Shown here: positions 1 through 12,406 of the stretch, piece by piece
How the letters are laid out: each line of letters opens with the position of its first letter
Numbering within the stretch: the first letter of the stretch is position 1
Translations under genes and position numbers: made by a program
The notes under the pieces: generated by a model
What the model saw: the letters and a program-made list of their open reading frames with translations, nothing else
Database searches by the model: none
Told to the model about the DNA's origin: nothing
DNA from: Metridium senile
Taxonomy: Eukaryota; Cnidaria; Anthozoa; Actiniaria; Metridiidae
Direction: 5' to 3'
DNA length: 64,000 bases
Assembly (NCBI GenBank): GCA_949775045.1
Contig: OX459102.1
Span: 3,861,533-3,925,532, forward strand

Positions 1-2282
1 TAACAAGAAGGCTAAACTCTAAAGTCAATAACAATTATTGTAAAAAATCATTTTATGTTCTTATGTTGTCAGTGAATATTTATCTTTACATTTGCTATTT
101 ACGAACGTATACTATTTCAGTATTTAATACGGTACGGAGGGCTTTCTCAATACGCATTCGTTTGCAACTGTTCTGGAATCTTTCTGACTCTAAATCTGAC
201 AGATGTCATGTACTAACGAGTAAACTTTACTCGTCTCAGCCAATCGGAGTTGTAAACACAAGTAAATTTTACTTGTCGGGGCCTTTGTAAAGATCGTTTC
301 GCGAGGCAAACTGAATTTTAGTTGACTTGAAGACGTTTGCACTTCAATGAAATGAGCACACTACATGACAAAACAAGCGCAAACTCGAAACTTTTAATCG
401 TCTGGACGCAAATATTACTTTCGTTCTGATAGCGCTTTTGTGCTTGAAATATATTTCTACGTTATTTTTGTGTTTCTATTATTGTATTGACTTTATTCTA
501 TTAAAAAAAAAAAAAACATTTTAACATTGCAATGCTAATCTTTTGATTTGTAAATCTATTTTTGGGTCTACTAAAATTGTTTTGAGATCGAACCTAACTA
601 GTACATCTGTAGTGAATTCATGTCGCAAAATTTAGTATCATTATGTTTAAGTTTTTTCTACCAAATATTTCCAATCAAAGAATTGTTAAAAGCGAGTATT
701 TTTAATAACTATCGTTTGGCTCACTTGATAAATTTGCGAAATGTACAAACGTGTAAATCAACATACTGTTGAGTAAAACTGTTATCGTTTTGCAAGAAAA
801 TTAGAGAAATCTCCTCTGCTTCGCAGATGTCAAATCGTATCTCATGCATTCAAAAATATTCGAATATGTGTAAAAACATTTTTTATATAAAAATTTTCTA
901 TATTCTGTTGTTTGCAAAGATTTATCTGATTGCATACAAATTCGTCTTCTAGTATGGTACGCCTTGCCGCTTCATCGTGCATTCGTTTTTATATCTGATG
1001 CGTTGAAACCTCATTGCAACTGTTCTGGAATCTTTCTGACTCTAAATCTGACAGATGTCACGTACTAATTATGAGTAAAATTTACTCGTCTCAACCAATC
1101 GGAACTGTAAACACAAGTAAATTTTACTTGTCGGGGCTTTTGTAAAGATCGTTTTGCGAGGCAAACTGAATTTTAGTTGACTTGAAGACGTTATAATAAT
1201 TAAATTAGCCATGTACGTAGGTTCAGCTAGAATACTAGTATCTCATGCATTCAACAATCTACGAATATTCGTTAAAACATTTTTAAAGGAATTTTTTTTA
1301 TATTCTGTTGTTTGCAAAGATTTATCTGATTGCATAAAAATCTGTCTTCTAGTATGCAGTACGCTGGGCCGCTTCATCATGCATTCGTTTTATCTGGTGC
1401 GTTCTGGAATCTTTCTGACTCTAAATCTGACAGATGTCACGTACTAATGAGTAAAATTTACTCGTCTCAACCAATCGGAACTGTAAACACAAGTAAATTT
1501 TACTTGTCGGGGCTTTTGTAAAGATCGTTTTGCGAGGCAAACTGAATTTTAGTTGACTTGAAGACGTTTGCACTTCAATTAAATGAGCACACTACATGAC
1601 AAAACAAGCGCAAACTCGAAACTTTTAATCGTCTGGACGCAAATATTACTTTCGTTCTGATAGCGCTTTTGTGCTTGAAATATATTTCCACGAGAGATAT
1701 TTGTGTGTTTCTTATTTACTGGATTGCATTTTAACATTGCAATGCTAATCCTATTTTAGTGACTGGCTTTGATTTGCATGTGAATATATTTTAAGGTCTA
1801 CTAAAATTGTTTTGAAATCGAACCTTCTTTCCAGTGAAGGTATGTCGCAATCTATTCACAACATTTAGTAGTATTATATTTCAGTTTTTCTACCAAACAT
1901 TTTCAATCAAAGATTTGTTAAAAGCGAGTATTTTTAATAACTGTTGTTTGGCTCATGCACTTGATAAATTTACGAAATGTACAAATGTATAATTGAGCAT
2001 ACTGCGGTATGCCGATCACCAACGCAATCAATGTCATTTCTGATCGACAAATACTATCATTCATACAAGTTAATATTTAACAAAAAGAGTCAAAGCTGCT
2101 CGTAAATTAGCAGTGTCAAGAAGATTGTTCAACTTGTGTTTGAACGCTCATGCAGTTATCTCAAAAAGTACAAATTACGATGTGCAAATAAAACATGGTT
2201 TTTGGTCTCTCTCTAGCTATTCATATCAGAATTTACTTGCATTTGAGTATCTTTATAATTATTATAATCTTTTTCATATTTT
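1..2282. repeat. Degenerate tandem satellite, unit up to about 1.16 kb
   Basis: The same block returns near 170, 1020, 1405 and 2560: a stretch beginning CTGGAATCTTTCTGACTC, running through a CCAATCGGA motif and ending at a GATCGTTTTGCGAGGC segment. Two long copies are exactly 1158 bp apart (GCCATGTACGTAGG at 1208 and 2366). The other copies are shorter, so units have been deleted or rearranged. Small reading frames repeat with the units and have no coding features. No transposase or host gene is visible. Confidence 0.8.
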
Positions 2283-3293
2283 TAGGACGTAAAACTGTTA
2301 TCGTTATGCCGCTAGCAAATTAAAGAAATCTCCTTTGCATAGCACATGTTATAATAATTAAATTAGCCATGTACGTAGGTTCAGCTAGAATACTAGTATC
2401 TCATGCATTCAACAATCTACGAATATTCGTTAAAACATTTTTAAAGGAATTTTTTTTATATTCTGTTGTTTGCAAAGATTTATCTGATTGCATAAAAATC
2501 TGTCTTCTAGTATGCAGTACGCTGGGCCGCTTCATCATGCATTCGTTTTATCTGGTGCGTTCTGGAATCTTTCTGACTCTAAATCTGACAGATGTCATGT
2601 ACTAATGAGTAAAATTTACTCCTCTCAACCAATCGGAACTGTAAACACAAGTAACTTTTACTTGTCGGGGCTTTTGTAAAGATCGTTTTGCGAGGCAAAA
2701 CTGAAATTACGTTGACTTGAAGTAGTTTAGGGCACTTCACATAAATACACATGGTAAAGTAGTCTACAACCCAAATGAAAACTTGTAGTTACATATTTCA
2801 TTTGGGTTGTAGACTACTTTACCATGTGTATTTATGTGAAGTGCCCTAAACTACTTCAAGTCAACGTAATTTCAGTTTTGCCTCGCAAAACGATCTTTAC
2901 AAAAGCCCCGACAAGTAAAAGTTACTTGTGTTTACAGTTCCGATTGGTTGAGAGGAGTAAATTTTACTCATGAGTACATGACATCTGTCAGATTTAGAGT
3001 CAGAAAGATTCCAGAACGCACCAGATAAAACGAATGCATGATGAAGCGGCCCAGCGTACTGCATACTAGAAGACAGATTTTTATGCAATCAGATACATCT
3101 TTGCAAACAACAGAATATAAAAAAAATTCCTTTAAAAATGTTTTAACGAATATTCGTAGATTGTTGAATGCATGAGATACTAGTATTCTAGCTGAACCTA
3201 CGTACATGGCTAATTTAATTATTATAACATGTGCTATGCAAAGGAGATTTCTTTAATTTGCTAGCGGCATAACGATAACAGTTTTACGTCCTA
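2283..3293. repeat. Near-perfect 498-bp inverted repeat (hairpin) ending the satellite
   Basis: The left arm (2283-2780) and right arm (2796-3293) are reverse complements with only a few mismatches, separated by a 15-base loop at 2781-2795. The outer part of the left arm is a normal satellite unit; the inner part (about 2703-2780) is not found in the other units. This is either a foldback element that picked up satellite sequence or a recent inverted duplication. An assembly artefact is possible, but the scattered mismatches argue against a simple read-through hairpin. Confidence 0.9.
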
Positions 3294-3321
3294 TCCAATC
3301 TTTATATTTTAGAATCATTTT

Positions 3322-3535
3322 GATGCATGCATGCAATTTTGAAAATGGGCCAATTTGCATGCCTGCACGCATGCATGTTCCATGGATGCACTACCCTGCA
3401 TGCCAATTTGAAAATGGGCCAATTTGCATGCCTGCACGCATGCATGTTGCATGCATGCACTATTCTGCATGCAATTTTGAAAATGGGCCAATTTGCATGC
3501 CTGCACGCATGCCTGCTGCATGCATGCACCAGTTT
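3322..3535. repeat. Three tandem copies of a 69-bp TGCATGC-rich minisatellite
   Basis: GAAAATGGGCC occurs at 3341, 3410 and 3479, an exact 69-bp period. Units are rich in the palindrome GCATGC. The period is a multiple of three, so reading frames stay open in several frames on both strands; these are artefacts of the repeat. Confidence 0.9.
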
Positions 3536-3818
3536 GGAAGGGATAGAAATGCAATGATGACAAGAAGAAAATGATACTGTTTTTGATTAGTAGTAATTCT
3601 TACACTTTTAAGTCACGTTTTGTTTGCAAAGCAGAAGACTGAGGATACAAACGAGCGACTTTCGGACAACTTGTGGAACTTTGAAAAACATTTTCTCAAT
3701 ACATACGTTTAATTTGATTTTGTTGAATGGCAATGTTGGAGCCGTTTGCCCACCTTTTCAACATAGTTGAAACGTGTTGAATTGATGTTGAAAGAGTTTA
3801 CTGTGTGACTCGCCGCAC

Positions 3819-3997
3819 CGTAGTCACTTACAAAAACTTTTGATTAATTTTTGACATTATTTTGACATTTTTCAAGCAGAGTTTTTATTGAAAGGCGGAA
3901 ACTTTAGAAACTTTGATGTCTGTAATTGGTCCGATTGAGGTGAAAAAATGTCAAAATAATGTCAAAAATTCATCAAACGTTTTTGTAAGTGACTACG
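3819..3997. repeat. Inverted-repeat element, about 55-bp arms
   Basis: CGTAGTCACTTACAAAAAC starts the left arm (3819-3873) and its reverse complement ends the right arm (3943-3997). About 70 bp lie between. It looks like a short MITE; no clear target duplication was found. Confidence 0.75.
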
Positions 3998-4680
3998 CAC
4001 AACATCCATTCAATATTTCTTTTGTTCTGTGCCATATTGGTTTTGTTTCACTTTTTTACTACTTTTTGAAAAAAAAACTCTCAATCTACATCTTTTTACC
4101 AATTTTCAGTTAGGAATCCAAGGTATAAGTAACTTTATTTTTATTTTCTTTGTGGCTGTTTTATGCCGTTTTATCAGAAAATATTCATATTCTAAAAATT
4201 TTTCATAGGCTGTAAACAAACCCAAACAAAGCCTCGTTTTCATGTGTAAAATTCCACAGGACGCTAGCATCTGGAAACACCCCTCTCCTCCCCCTAAAGT
4301 CACTGAAGCGTATAGCAAAAGAGTATCAAATGTTATTTAAAATGCGAAAGTTGAGTCAGTAGAAGAATCGATAAGAGAAGCATCGTGTGGAGAGTTGTAA
4401 GTGTCGACTTGAAATTCGCAGATGTTCGAAATACGAAATGTCGAGTTTGAAATTTAAAAGTCGATGTTGAAATTTCGAAGTGTAACTTAAAAATCAAAAC
4501 ACGAAGATACGAAATGTTGAGTTTGAAATTTAGAAGTTGCGTTGTAAATACGAAATGTTGAGTACGGCAAAGCGATTCGAAGACTCCCATACGCCGGGTC
4601 ACCATTGTTTAAATAGATTCTGTATGCCCTGTATTAGTCTTTCCAGTTGAGGTAGAATCGACGGAACGATGATCATGAGA
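3998..4680. other. Non-coding stretch with degenerate tandem motif
   Basis: No gene is visible. Between about 4395 and 4570 variants of ATACGAAATGTTGAGT and TTTGAAATTTAGAAGT alternate several times, a weak degenerate tandem repeat. Confidence 0.5.
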
Positions 4681-5210
4681 ATCGCTTAACTCATCTAAAC
4701 AAAGATATTTCACTTTCAATTGATACAAAAAGGTATTTCAAATAGATTATACGAAATATATTGACTCCCGTAACAATAGCAAATTGAAGTCAGCGTACGG
4801 GAGTTTTGAATCGCTTTGAGGTATTTTGTCGAAATGATAGATAAATAATAGTTCTTCAAACTCAGTTCGAAACAAATATCTCTTTTTCACGTTTTCTTAT
4901 TGTATATAATACTATTAAAGTTGTAATTAATGTTAATTGAGGTCCTAATATTAAGTACGTGACTTTTACAGTCATGTACGATCGAGTTGAACAAAATTCC
5001 TGTGTCGCCAAATGAGTCGTTTGCCTACTATTTACAGGCTCGTAGAATTACTCTGAATCAGTTTAACATAGCTTACGATAATCGCTTACTCCATCTAAAC
5101 AAATATATCGTATCTTCTTTACTGAAATAATACAGAATCACTGTGAAAATCTAAATAATTTTGACTCACGTAACAATAGCAAACACAAGTCCGGGTACGG
5201 GTGACGTACG
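4681..5210. repeat. Two diverged direct repeats about 400 bp apart
   Basis: A block starting TCGCTTAACTCATCTAAAC at 4684 and ending with CGTAACAATAGCAAA near 4785 returns, diverged, at 5082-5180. The sequence between and around shows no gene. Confidence 0.55.
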
Positions 5211-5689
5211 AATAGCCACTGCGAACTTAAAATACAAAACATGAATTTTGGCAGGGATCGTACGCCATATAAACTTACCCGTTCATATTGCATAAGGTTT
5301 CTGTTCAAGTTGATTTCAAGGAAAATCAAGAGATCAAGAGCGACAATGCACACACTAAAATATTATCTTCCCTGGATATCAACAACATTCACACGGTGCT
5401 AGCTTTGTGTCGGGGTAAGCGCTTGTTTCCATAGCCCAGACTGCCCATGATCCGAAATAGACTGGAAACGAACTAGCAATCATCTTACGTGTTTACGTAA
5501 ACGAATGTTACGTATCAGCGATCGTCTTACGTGTAAATACTAAACGAATTCATCGGAGTTAATGGAAGAACTTTCAACCTATGTAATTTTGGATTTGTTT
5601 ATTTTTTTTTTAATCTCTTAACGAAGAATCGTTATACTTGTGGGATTCCAAAGTCTAAACAGAAACAGAAGGAGAAATTGCGAAAAATA

Positions 5690-5764
5690 TAGGGCAGTTT
5701 GAACTATGGAAACGAGCCCCTTCGAGCTGACAAAATGTTCGTTTCCATAGCTCAAACTGACCTT
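5690..5764. repeat. Short palindromic MITE-like sequence
   Basis: AGGGCAGTTTGAACTATGG at 5691 is mirrored by CCATAGCTCAAACTGACCT ending at 5763. A further fragment (GTTTCCATAGCCCAGACTG) sits near 5427, so this is a dispersed family. Confidence 0.55.
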
Positions 5765-6427
5765 TCATTTTTAATGAAACCTTAGCAATACTTTGCAATA
5801 TTGAAGCTAATTCACATGTACAATGTAAGAACCGAGCTTAAAATAAATGAATTAAAACAAATATGTTCTGGTTTTTAATTAAATGTTTCGATCCCTATAG
5901 CCACGAGCCTTACCACAACCCCCTGATCCCTTCAATAACGTATGACGCAGCCCACCCTACCATTTAGGGTGTATATAGACAGACAACATACACCCCCGTC
6001 AGTGTTACAACATCTAACATTACATGTGAGGTGAGGTCATGTGCTTCTGTTACAGTTGTTATGTTCTACTCAGAACAGACCTGTCTTGTGATTAAACTTA
6101 TGTACTCATATACATGCTTGTAGTAGTATTTTTGATAGTAATATTTGACATATATTGAAACATGCAGGCAGCTAGATTTGCTGTTTTTAAACTGACTAAT
6201 TGAGTCAATGTTAAGTATAAGTACAAACATTGGACCACTTTATACAGCAAAGCTGTTGGCTTAACTGCTAGATAAAGTGTATACACCTAGTTCAATTAAT
6301 GTATAATACATTTAGTATCATATTTAACATATTATATGTAAGCTTAATAATGCAAATATTAGGTGATTTTTATGACCATGGGAATGGATCAAAACAGAAG
6401 CGATCGATGACAGAAAAAAACAAATTC
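5765..6427. other. No gene seen
   Basis: AT-rich sequence between repeats. No long frame, RNA gene or clear repeat was recognised here. Confidence 0.4.
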
Positions 6428-6672
6428 TTATACCCTGTTTATGACAAGGGATAAAAATGGGACCCTGTTTATGACAGTTTAGGACTCTGTTTATGCCGCG
6501 AAAACGTGCTGAATTTCTCGAAAGACGAAAGACCGCGCTGCTCATCATATTGCCTAATTAATATACCTGATTATGACAAAAAAAAATAAGGACATTGGGA
6601 AATGGGGTAAAAATATACCCTGTTCATGACAGAAAACTCAAAAAACCATATCCTGTTTATGACAGAAAGCTC
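6428..6672. repeat. Dispersed short repeats of CCCTGTTTATGACA
   Basis: The motif ACCCTGTTTATGACA or close variants recur near 6432, 6462, 6483, 6616 and 6650, spaced irregularly by about 20 to 130 bp. It resembles a decayed minisatellite. No coding signal. Confidence 0.6.
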
Positions 6673-6684
6673 GAAAACCCATAC

Positions 6685-7183
6685 CAGAGGGACGTGAGTG
6701 TCTTATCAAGTGATGACTGACATTATACACATTCGACATCACAAGATGGTTCGTACTCTGTTTGTCTGCTTGTGAACTTGCTTGTCGTTTCGATTGTTGC
6801 AGTTTAAGAGAAAAAAATATCAGAAAAAGTCTCTTAGTATAATTCAAGTTTCCCGATTCCTCGAGTTGCATCGAGAAACACAGTGGGACACTTACTAATA
6901 GGTTAATTCTTCTGAATTATTGATTTTTTTCGGGTAAAGAAACATTTCATAAATATTTGGAAGTTTTTTTACCGTTTTATCTACTTTTTCATTTTTATTT
7001 TTCATTTTTTTTTTTGTATCTTTATTTTTTTGTATCTTTTTTTTTTTTTTATTTATTTATTTATTTTTTTTTTGGTCCGTGTTTTCCCAAATGGTCCGTC
7101 GACGGACCGGTCCGTCGGTCCGTCGGTCCGCCGGTCCGTTGGTCCGCCGACGGACGGTCCGTATCCATGTTTTCCCGACACCC
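6685..7183 (+). mobile_element. Solo arm of the GGTCCG foldback transposon
   Basis: This about 500-bp stretch matches one terminal arm of the complete elements at 18071-19532 and 31670-33072. It starts at GAGGGACGTGAGTG, passes the T-rich tract, then an array of GGTCCG/CGGACC hexamers and ends TTTTCCCGACACCC at 7183. The other arm is missing, so this is half an element left by deletion or recombination. Its terminus is followed by T rather than the G seen at the two complete copies. Frames in the T-rich part are low-complexity artefacts. Confidence 0.85.
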
Positions 7184-8029
7184 TATCGGCGAATGCTAAT
7201 CTTGCTACACTGTCGTTCATTCAAATTTATACCATTTAATAGGCATAGTAATAACAACATTACAAGTCAACTTGCATTAGTGGATTTCACTTTACTTCTC
7301 ATGACTTTTTCTGCAAGATGGAGAAACGCATCAACTAGCTGATCCATTGATTAAGACAGAAATAATCTCAAACAATGGTTTCCAATCGAGGCTTTATGTT
7401 TAAAAAAAAAAACCTTGAGGTCTATTTTTGGCCTGCATGAGCTATATTCTGATGGCTAAACATGATTTTCGGCGATCGCAACGATCGTAGCGATCATATG
7501 GAAACCTTAAGGTGACTAGCTACTTTTGGAAATAATGTTAAACTTTTCTTTAAACTACGATTTATTAATGTGAAATTTAATGCTGATTACAAATATGAAA
7601 TTTATGGGGTGTCCCGAGCTTGTTTTCGAGATAATCAGCATTTAATGGATGCCTACGCGCGAGATTTTGAAGAAAAACTTCCGAAAATGGAAGCGATATG
7701 AAAAAAATCACAACTTATAAGAAAATAGTTTTTTTCATACTTATCAAGCACAAATGCCGGGTAATGAATCATTCTGAAATACAACATGGATGGTTTTGAA
7801 TAAAAGACAAAGAAATACCTTGATCTGTCATATTTTGCCCTTTCAGTGCTTTCAAAACTCGCATGAAGTCGGACAAAAAATCCTACGAAAATTAATTTTT
7901 TTGTACGTTAGAAAATTAACTTTTCATACCAAAATATTGTCTTATAAAATGAAGATTTGCGCTTTTTATACGCCAGCAAGAAATTTTCTTTCGCTTATAA
8001 CTTTATTAGCTTTTATTAGCAAAACTTAA
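7184..8029. other. No gene seen
   Basis: No coding region, RNA or convincing repeat was recognised between the foldback arm and the retrotransposon. Confidence 0.4.
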
Positions 8030-8146
8030 CAGATAATCAGATATACAGGGCATACACCGAAACCCCACGACATTGTAGATGAAAGTCTGCTATATGGCCC
8101 CTTAGATGTCACCCCTCCTGGGATTTTTGAGTTAATCGACGAGCAG

Positions 8147-10345
8147 ATGATCTATAATGCCGCTATGAAGACGAAGGGATCTGCGGGACCATCAGGTATG
8201 GATGCAGAACTTTATCGCAGGATACTTTGCTCAAAGAATTTCAACATCGAGGGGAAGCAGCTGAGAGAGGAAGTAGCCACTATGACTAGAAATCTGTTAA
8301 CTTTCTCTTATCATCCCTCACTATTGGAAGGTTATACATCATGCAGGCTGATACCATTGAATAAAGACCCAGGTGTGCGGCCAATAGGCGTTGGAGAGGT
8401 GCTACGGCGGATAATTGGAAAGATAATATCCAATTTTTTCAAGGAAGAGCTAAAGGAAGCAGCAGGTCCACTTCAAGTATGCGCTGGATTTAGCGGGGGT
8501 GCTGAAGCAGCTATACATGCAATGAACAGCATTTTTGAAGAGGAGGACACAGATGCAGTTTTATTAATTGACGCAACTAATGCCTTCAATCAGATGAATC
8601 GCTTAGCAGCAATGCATAATATCCAGATTAAATTCAAGGAAATATCCTTATATGTCATCAACACCTATAGAAGTTCATCGAGATTATTCATATGTGGAGG
8701 AGGAGAGATCTTGTCACAAGAAGGCACAACTCAAGGTGACCCTTTAGCAATGCCATGGTATTCAGTCAATACATCCATAATCATCCAAGCATTGAGAAAT
8801 TCCATACCTACAGTGAAGCAAGTGTGGCTGGCTGATGATTCTGCTGGAGCCGGTCAAATTTTATCTTTATTTGATTGGTATAAATACCTTGAAAAAGAGG
8901 GCTTGAAGTATGGCTATCTTGTAAACGGATCAAAGAGTTGGTTGATTACAAAGTCGGAATCTTTGGCTACAGAGGCAAAGCTTGTTTTTGGAAGTGAGGT
9001 TAATATAACCAGTGAAGGTAAACGACATCTTGGAGCAGTGATAGGATCAAAGAGCTACAAAGATACATTTTGTAATGAAAAGATCTCAAAATGGAAAGAT
9101 GAACTTGAAACGCTAGCTGAGATTGCTAAGAACCAACCACAATCTGCCTACATTGCATTTACGAAAGGGTATAGGAATAAGTTCACCTATTTTATGCGGA
9201 CAATTGACTCTTTTGAAGACTACATAGAACCCATTGATGAAGTGATTAATGAGATGCTTCTTCCGGCACTTTTTGGACAGACAGAGCCTCTACCTAAAGA
9301 TTTATCTGGGATCCTGTCGATGCGTCCCGCCCAGGGAGGTTTAGGCATACCTTGCCTAGAGGAAGACTCGCCTCAACAATACTCCGCATCAAAGATTATA
9401 ACAGCATCACATTCTGATGCTATTATTAGCCAAACTTTAATAGCTGATTTGGAAACTGAAGGCATTAAAAAACAACAACAATCAGTTAAAGCGGAGAACT
9501 CAAGGATAAAGATTGAACAGATAGATGCATCTTTACCACCTGATCTGCTTCGTCAAATCACCCAAGCAAGAGATAAAGGTTCTAGTAATTGGCTGAACGC
9601 TATACCATTTGAAGAGCAGGGTCTAGTTTTAAATAAGCAAGAATTCAGGGATGCCCTTCGATTACGCTACAACTTGCCTTTACATGATTTGCCAAACGCC
9701 TGCCCATGTGGCTCGCCCTTTAACGTTAACCACGCCCTGTCGTGCAAGAAAGGAGGCTTTGTGGCCCAAAGGCATGATAATGTTCGAGATCTTCTGACAA
9801 CGTTATTATGCAAAGTGTGCCATAACGTTCAAGCGGAACCTAAGCTCATTCCTCTCAACGACGAGAAATTCAAGCTTAAATCAACCACCACAAGTCAAGA
9901 CGCACGCCTTGATATTAAGGCGGGTGGCTTCTGGCAACGAGGAGTTACAGCATTCTTTGACGTACGTGTATCGCATGTAAACTCCAAATGTAACCAGAAC
10001 AAGTCTACCTCGACGATCTTTAAAGAACAGGAGAAAGAAAAGAAACGAAAATATGAAGAAAGGATCCTGGATGTGGAAATGGGAAGTTTTACCCCTTTGG
10101 TCTTTGGAACGAATGGTGGTATGGGTACAGAGTGTCAAATGTTTCTAAAGGCGCTGGCAGAGAAGATTTCAAGGAAAACGAACGAGCCATATGCAGAAAC
10201 AATCACATACATAAGAACAAAACTATCTTTTGAAATACTTAGATCCATTAATCTATGTGTACGTGGGTCACGAGTCCCTTTTTATAAAAACAATGACTTT
10301 TTATTTGATTTTAAACTTAATGTAAATACAACAGAAATCAATTGA
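8147..10345 (+). CDS. Reverse transcriptase/REL endonuclease of a non-LTR retrotransposon (partial)
   Basis: The 732-residue frame copies element RNA into DNA at a nicked target site. Motif A is LLIDATNAFN with Asp142, motif B is QGDP at 196-199, and motif C is LADDS with the Asp pair 230-231. A GYLVNGSKSW block follows at about 255. Near the C-terminus a CxC...H...C cluster (Cys519, Cys521, His529, Cys533) precedes a PD-(D/E)xK-like core with Asp589 and Asp605 (FFDVRV). That order, RT then CCHC then restriction-like endonuclease, is the R2/R4/NeSL arrangement and differs from APE-type LINEs. The given start is the first ATG; the homologous-looking frame continues upstream to 8030, so this ATG is probably not the true start. 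No internal stop or frameshift is present, so the copy is young or still constrained. Clade assignment is an inference. Confidence 0.85.
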   Translation: MIYNAAMKTKGSAGPSGMDAELYRRILCSKNFNIEGKQLREEVATMTRNLLTFSYHPSLLEGYTSCRLIPLNKDPGVRPIGVGEVLRRIIGKIISNFFKEELKEAAGPLQVCAGFSGGAEAAIHAMNSIFEEEDTDAVLLIDATNAFNQMNRLAAMHNIQIKFKEISLYVINTYRSSSRLFICGGGEILSQEGTTQGDPLAMPWYSVNTSIIIQALRNSIPTVKQVWLADDSAGAGQILSLFDWYKYLEKEGLKYGYLVNGSKSWLITKSESLATEAKLVFGSEVNITSEGKRHLGAVIGSKSYKDTFCNEKISKWKDELETLAEIAKNQPQSAYIAFTKGYRNKFTYFMRTIDSFEDYIEPIDEVINEMLLPALFGQTEPLPKDLSGILSMRPAQGGLGIPCLEEDSPQQYSASKIITASHSDAIISQTLIADLETEGIKKQQQSVKAENSRIKIEQIDASLPPDLLRQITQARDKGSSNWLNAIPFEEQGLVLNKQEFRDALRLRYNLPLHDLPNACPCGSPFNVNHALSCKKGGFVAQRHDNVRDLLTTLLCKVCHNVQAEPKLIPLNDEKFKLKSTTTSQDARLDIKAGGFWQRGVTAFFDVRVSHVNSKCNQNKSTSTIFKEQEKEKKRKYEERILDVEMGSFTPLVFGTNGGMGTECQMFLKALAEKISRKTNEPYAETITYIRTKLSFEILRSINLCVRGSRVPFYKNNDFLFDFKLNVNTTEIN

Positions 10346-10510
10346 TTTATTTTTAAATATTTATCTTCTTAATAATTTTAATAATTTTTTACATATTTTA
10401 AAATTGTTTTTTTTTTTTAGATCCTTTAATATCGCCCGTTTTAACATTATAATTAATCATTACTATTATTGTCTTCTTTGTTATTGTTATTATAATTATT
10501 GTGAAATAAA

Positions 10511-10642
<132 letters not shown>

Positions 10643-10646
10643 CTAT

Positions 10647-10722
10647 GTCCGAGTCCGAGTCCGAGTCCAAGTCCGAGTCCGAGTCCGAGTCCGGGTCCGA
10701 GTCCGAGTCCGAGTCCGGGTTT
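10647..10722. repeat. Hexanucleotide (GAGTCC)n array
   Basis: About twelve tandem GAGTCC units, with GGGTCC and AAGTCC variants, follow the T run. The frames through it read as Arg-Val or Arg-Thr repeats and are not genes. Confidence 0.9.
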
Positions 10723-12406
10723 CGAGGTATGCCGATATACAGGGTACTAAGTGCTGTAAATTCAAGTTTAAAAACAGATTTTGGGGTTGGATTTCACTCT
10801 TACTAATGTCAATTCTCAAGTGCAATTGCTAATTAGTCAATTTCGTAATGTATTCAACTGATGCATGGCGAGAATTATGGCATCCTGTAAACCACGGACT
10901 GGACTGGACCCAGAAAACACGGACTGGACTGAGTCCGTGTTTTACAAATCGTTGTAAAACACGGACTCAGTCCGTGTTTTACAACGATTTGTAAAACACG
11001 GACTGATTATCAGATTATCAGATTAGTAATATGAACTACTGAGTCCGTGTTTTACAAATCGTTGTAAAACACGGACTCAGTCCGTGTTTTAAGAGAGCTG
11101 GTCTGTAATAACCGAACATCGTCGGCAGACCTTGGAAAATCAAAAATCTTCAAACTTTGTCAGATCATAGCCTTAGGTGTACTAGTTATCACAATATAAC
11201 TCAATAAGAAATTGGGCGATTATTTTTTAAGAACGAAGGCAATTTTGATTTTTGCCGTTTTGGGGCCTATTTTTAGCTATGAATACCACCTCTCAAACGA
11301 AGTCCGTTTCTTCAAGAATATCAAAGGTAATACAACTTTTGTGCTAATACTTCAAAAGAACATAGAATTTGGGGCTTTTTTAGTGCTTCTTGATCGAAAT
11401 AGTCAAAAGTGGAATATTTTACAGATTTTTGACTTTGTTCGATTTTGAAGCAACTTCGGCGACACAAAAAAATAGCAAAATTCGCATCAAAATATCTCCA
11501 CTGGTACGACGATCTAAAACCTAAAAATACTTCTGAAACGACGAGGGATATGTCTTCTTTCGAAATGGCTAATAAAATTTTGGGGCCACTCGAAAATACG
11601 ATTCAGAGAATCGATGTTTGAAAGGTCATAATCTCAAAAATCTACGCGTCACGCTTGTTGTTGTTGTCACGCAAGTTCACAACATAACTGAGGTGAAAAT
11701 TTATTTCTGCTCGAAAAATGACTTTCATTACCACAAATGCCTAGCATAATCATTTTTACATACCTTTCCTACATTTGAATCGAGTTTTGTGGGAAATTCA
11801 AGGGATATGTTTTTGTTTGAAGCAATTAATGACGTCTCTTATCTGACTTGTTTACCGTCAATTAGCGCGCCACAAAACTTATTCTAAAAATAATACAAAG
11901 TCTAGAAATCGCGCATAAATTTTGAGATAACATAGTTAAATTACAGAACTTACCAATTTCATATGATGTTTTCTTTTTTTTTGGACTTGGTGTATAATAT
12001 GTCACGAGAGTGTATGTCCTTTCATCAAACTATACCGAAAATGCCAGTTGCCTGTCAATAATGTGTTACGCATGTCACAGGAACTGTGCTAGGTTTTTAG
12101 AATTTTCAATCCCTCCCGATAATTACCTCTTATTTGATGTATAATTTCTTAATGTCCAGTTAGTTCTAAACATATAAACTTTTTTTGTCAAAACATTTTA
12201 ATTTAATGTAATTAGACAAATTGGTCCAAAGCGTAATTTCTAAGTAGGAATGGTTAGGACTGGGCCGACACCACCTGTCTTTGATTTAATACATCTTGCA
12301 AAACAAACTCAAAGTAAACAACGTTCAGTGTTTGTGCTGTTTGAACTCACTTGGTCATTTCGTTTCAAGACAACTTATTAGCCGAAGATGCTGTCTAAAA
12401 GTACAC

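Noticed and set aside
3302..3574. Overlapping 75-84 codon frames on both strands
   Set aside because: All fall in the 69-bp tandem repeat; a triplet-compatible period keeps frames open by itself.
11212..11448. 78-codon frame, nearly repeated at 14986-15222 on the minus strand
   Set aside because: These are the same sequence in the two arms of the TTAA element; conservation reflects arm identity and no domain is seen.
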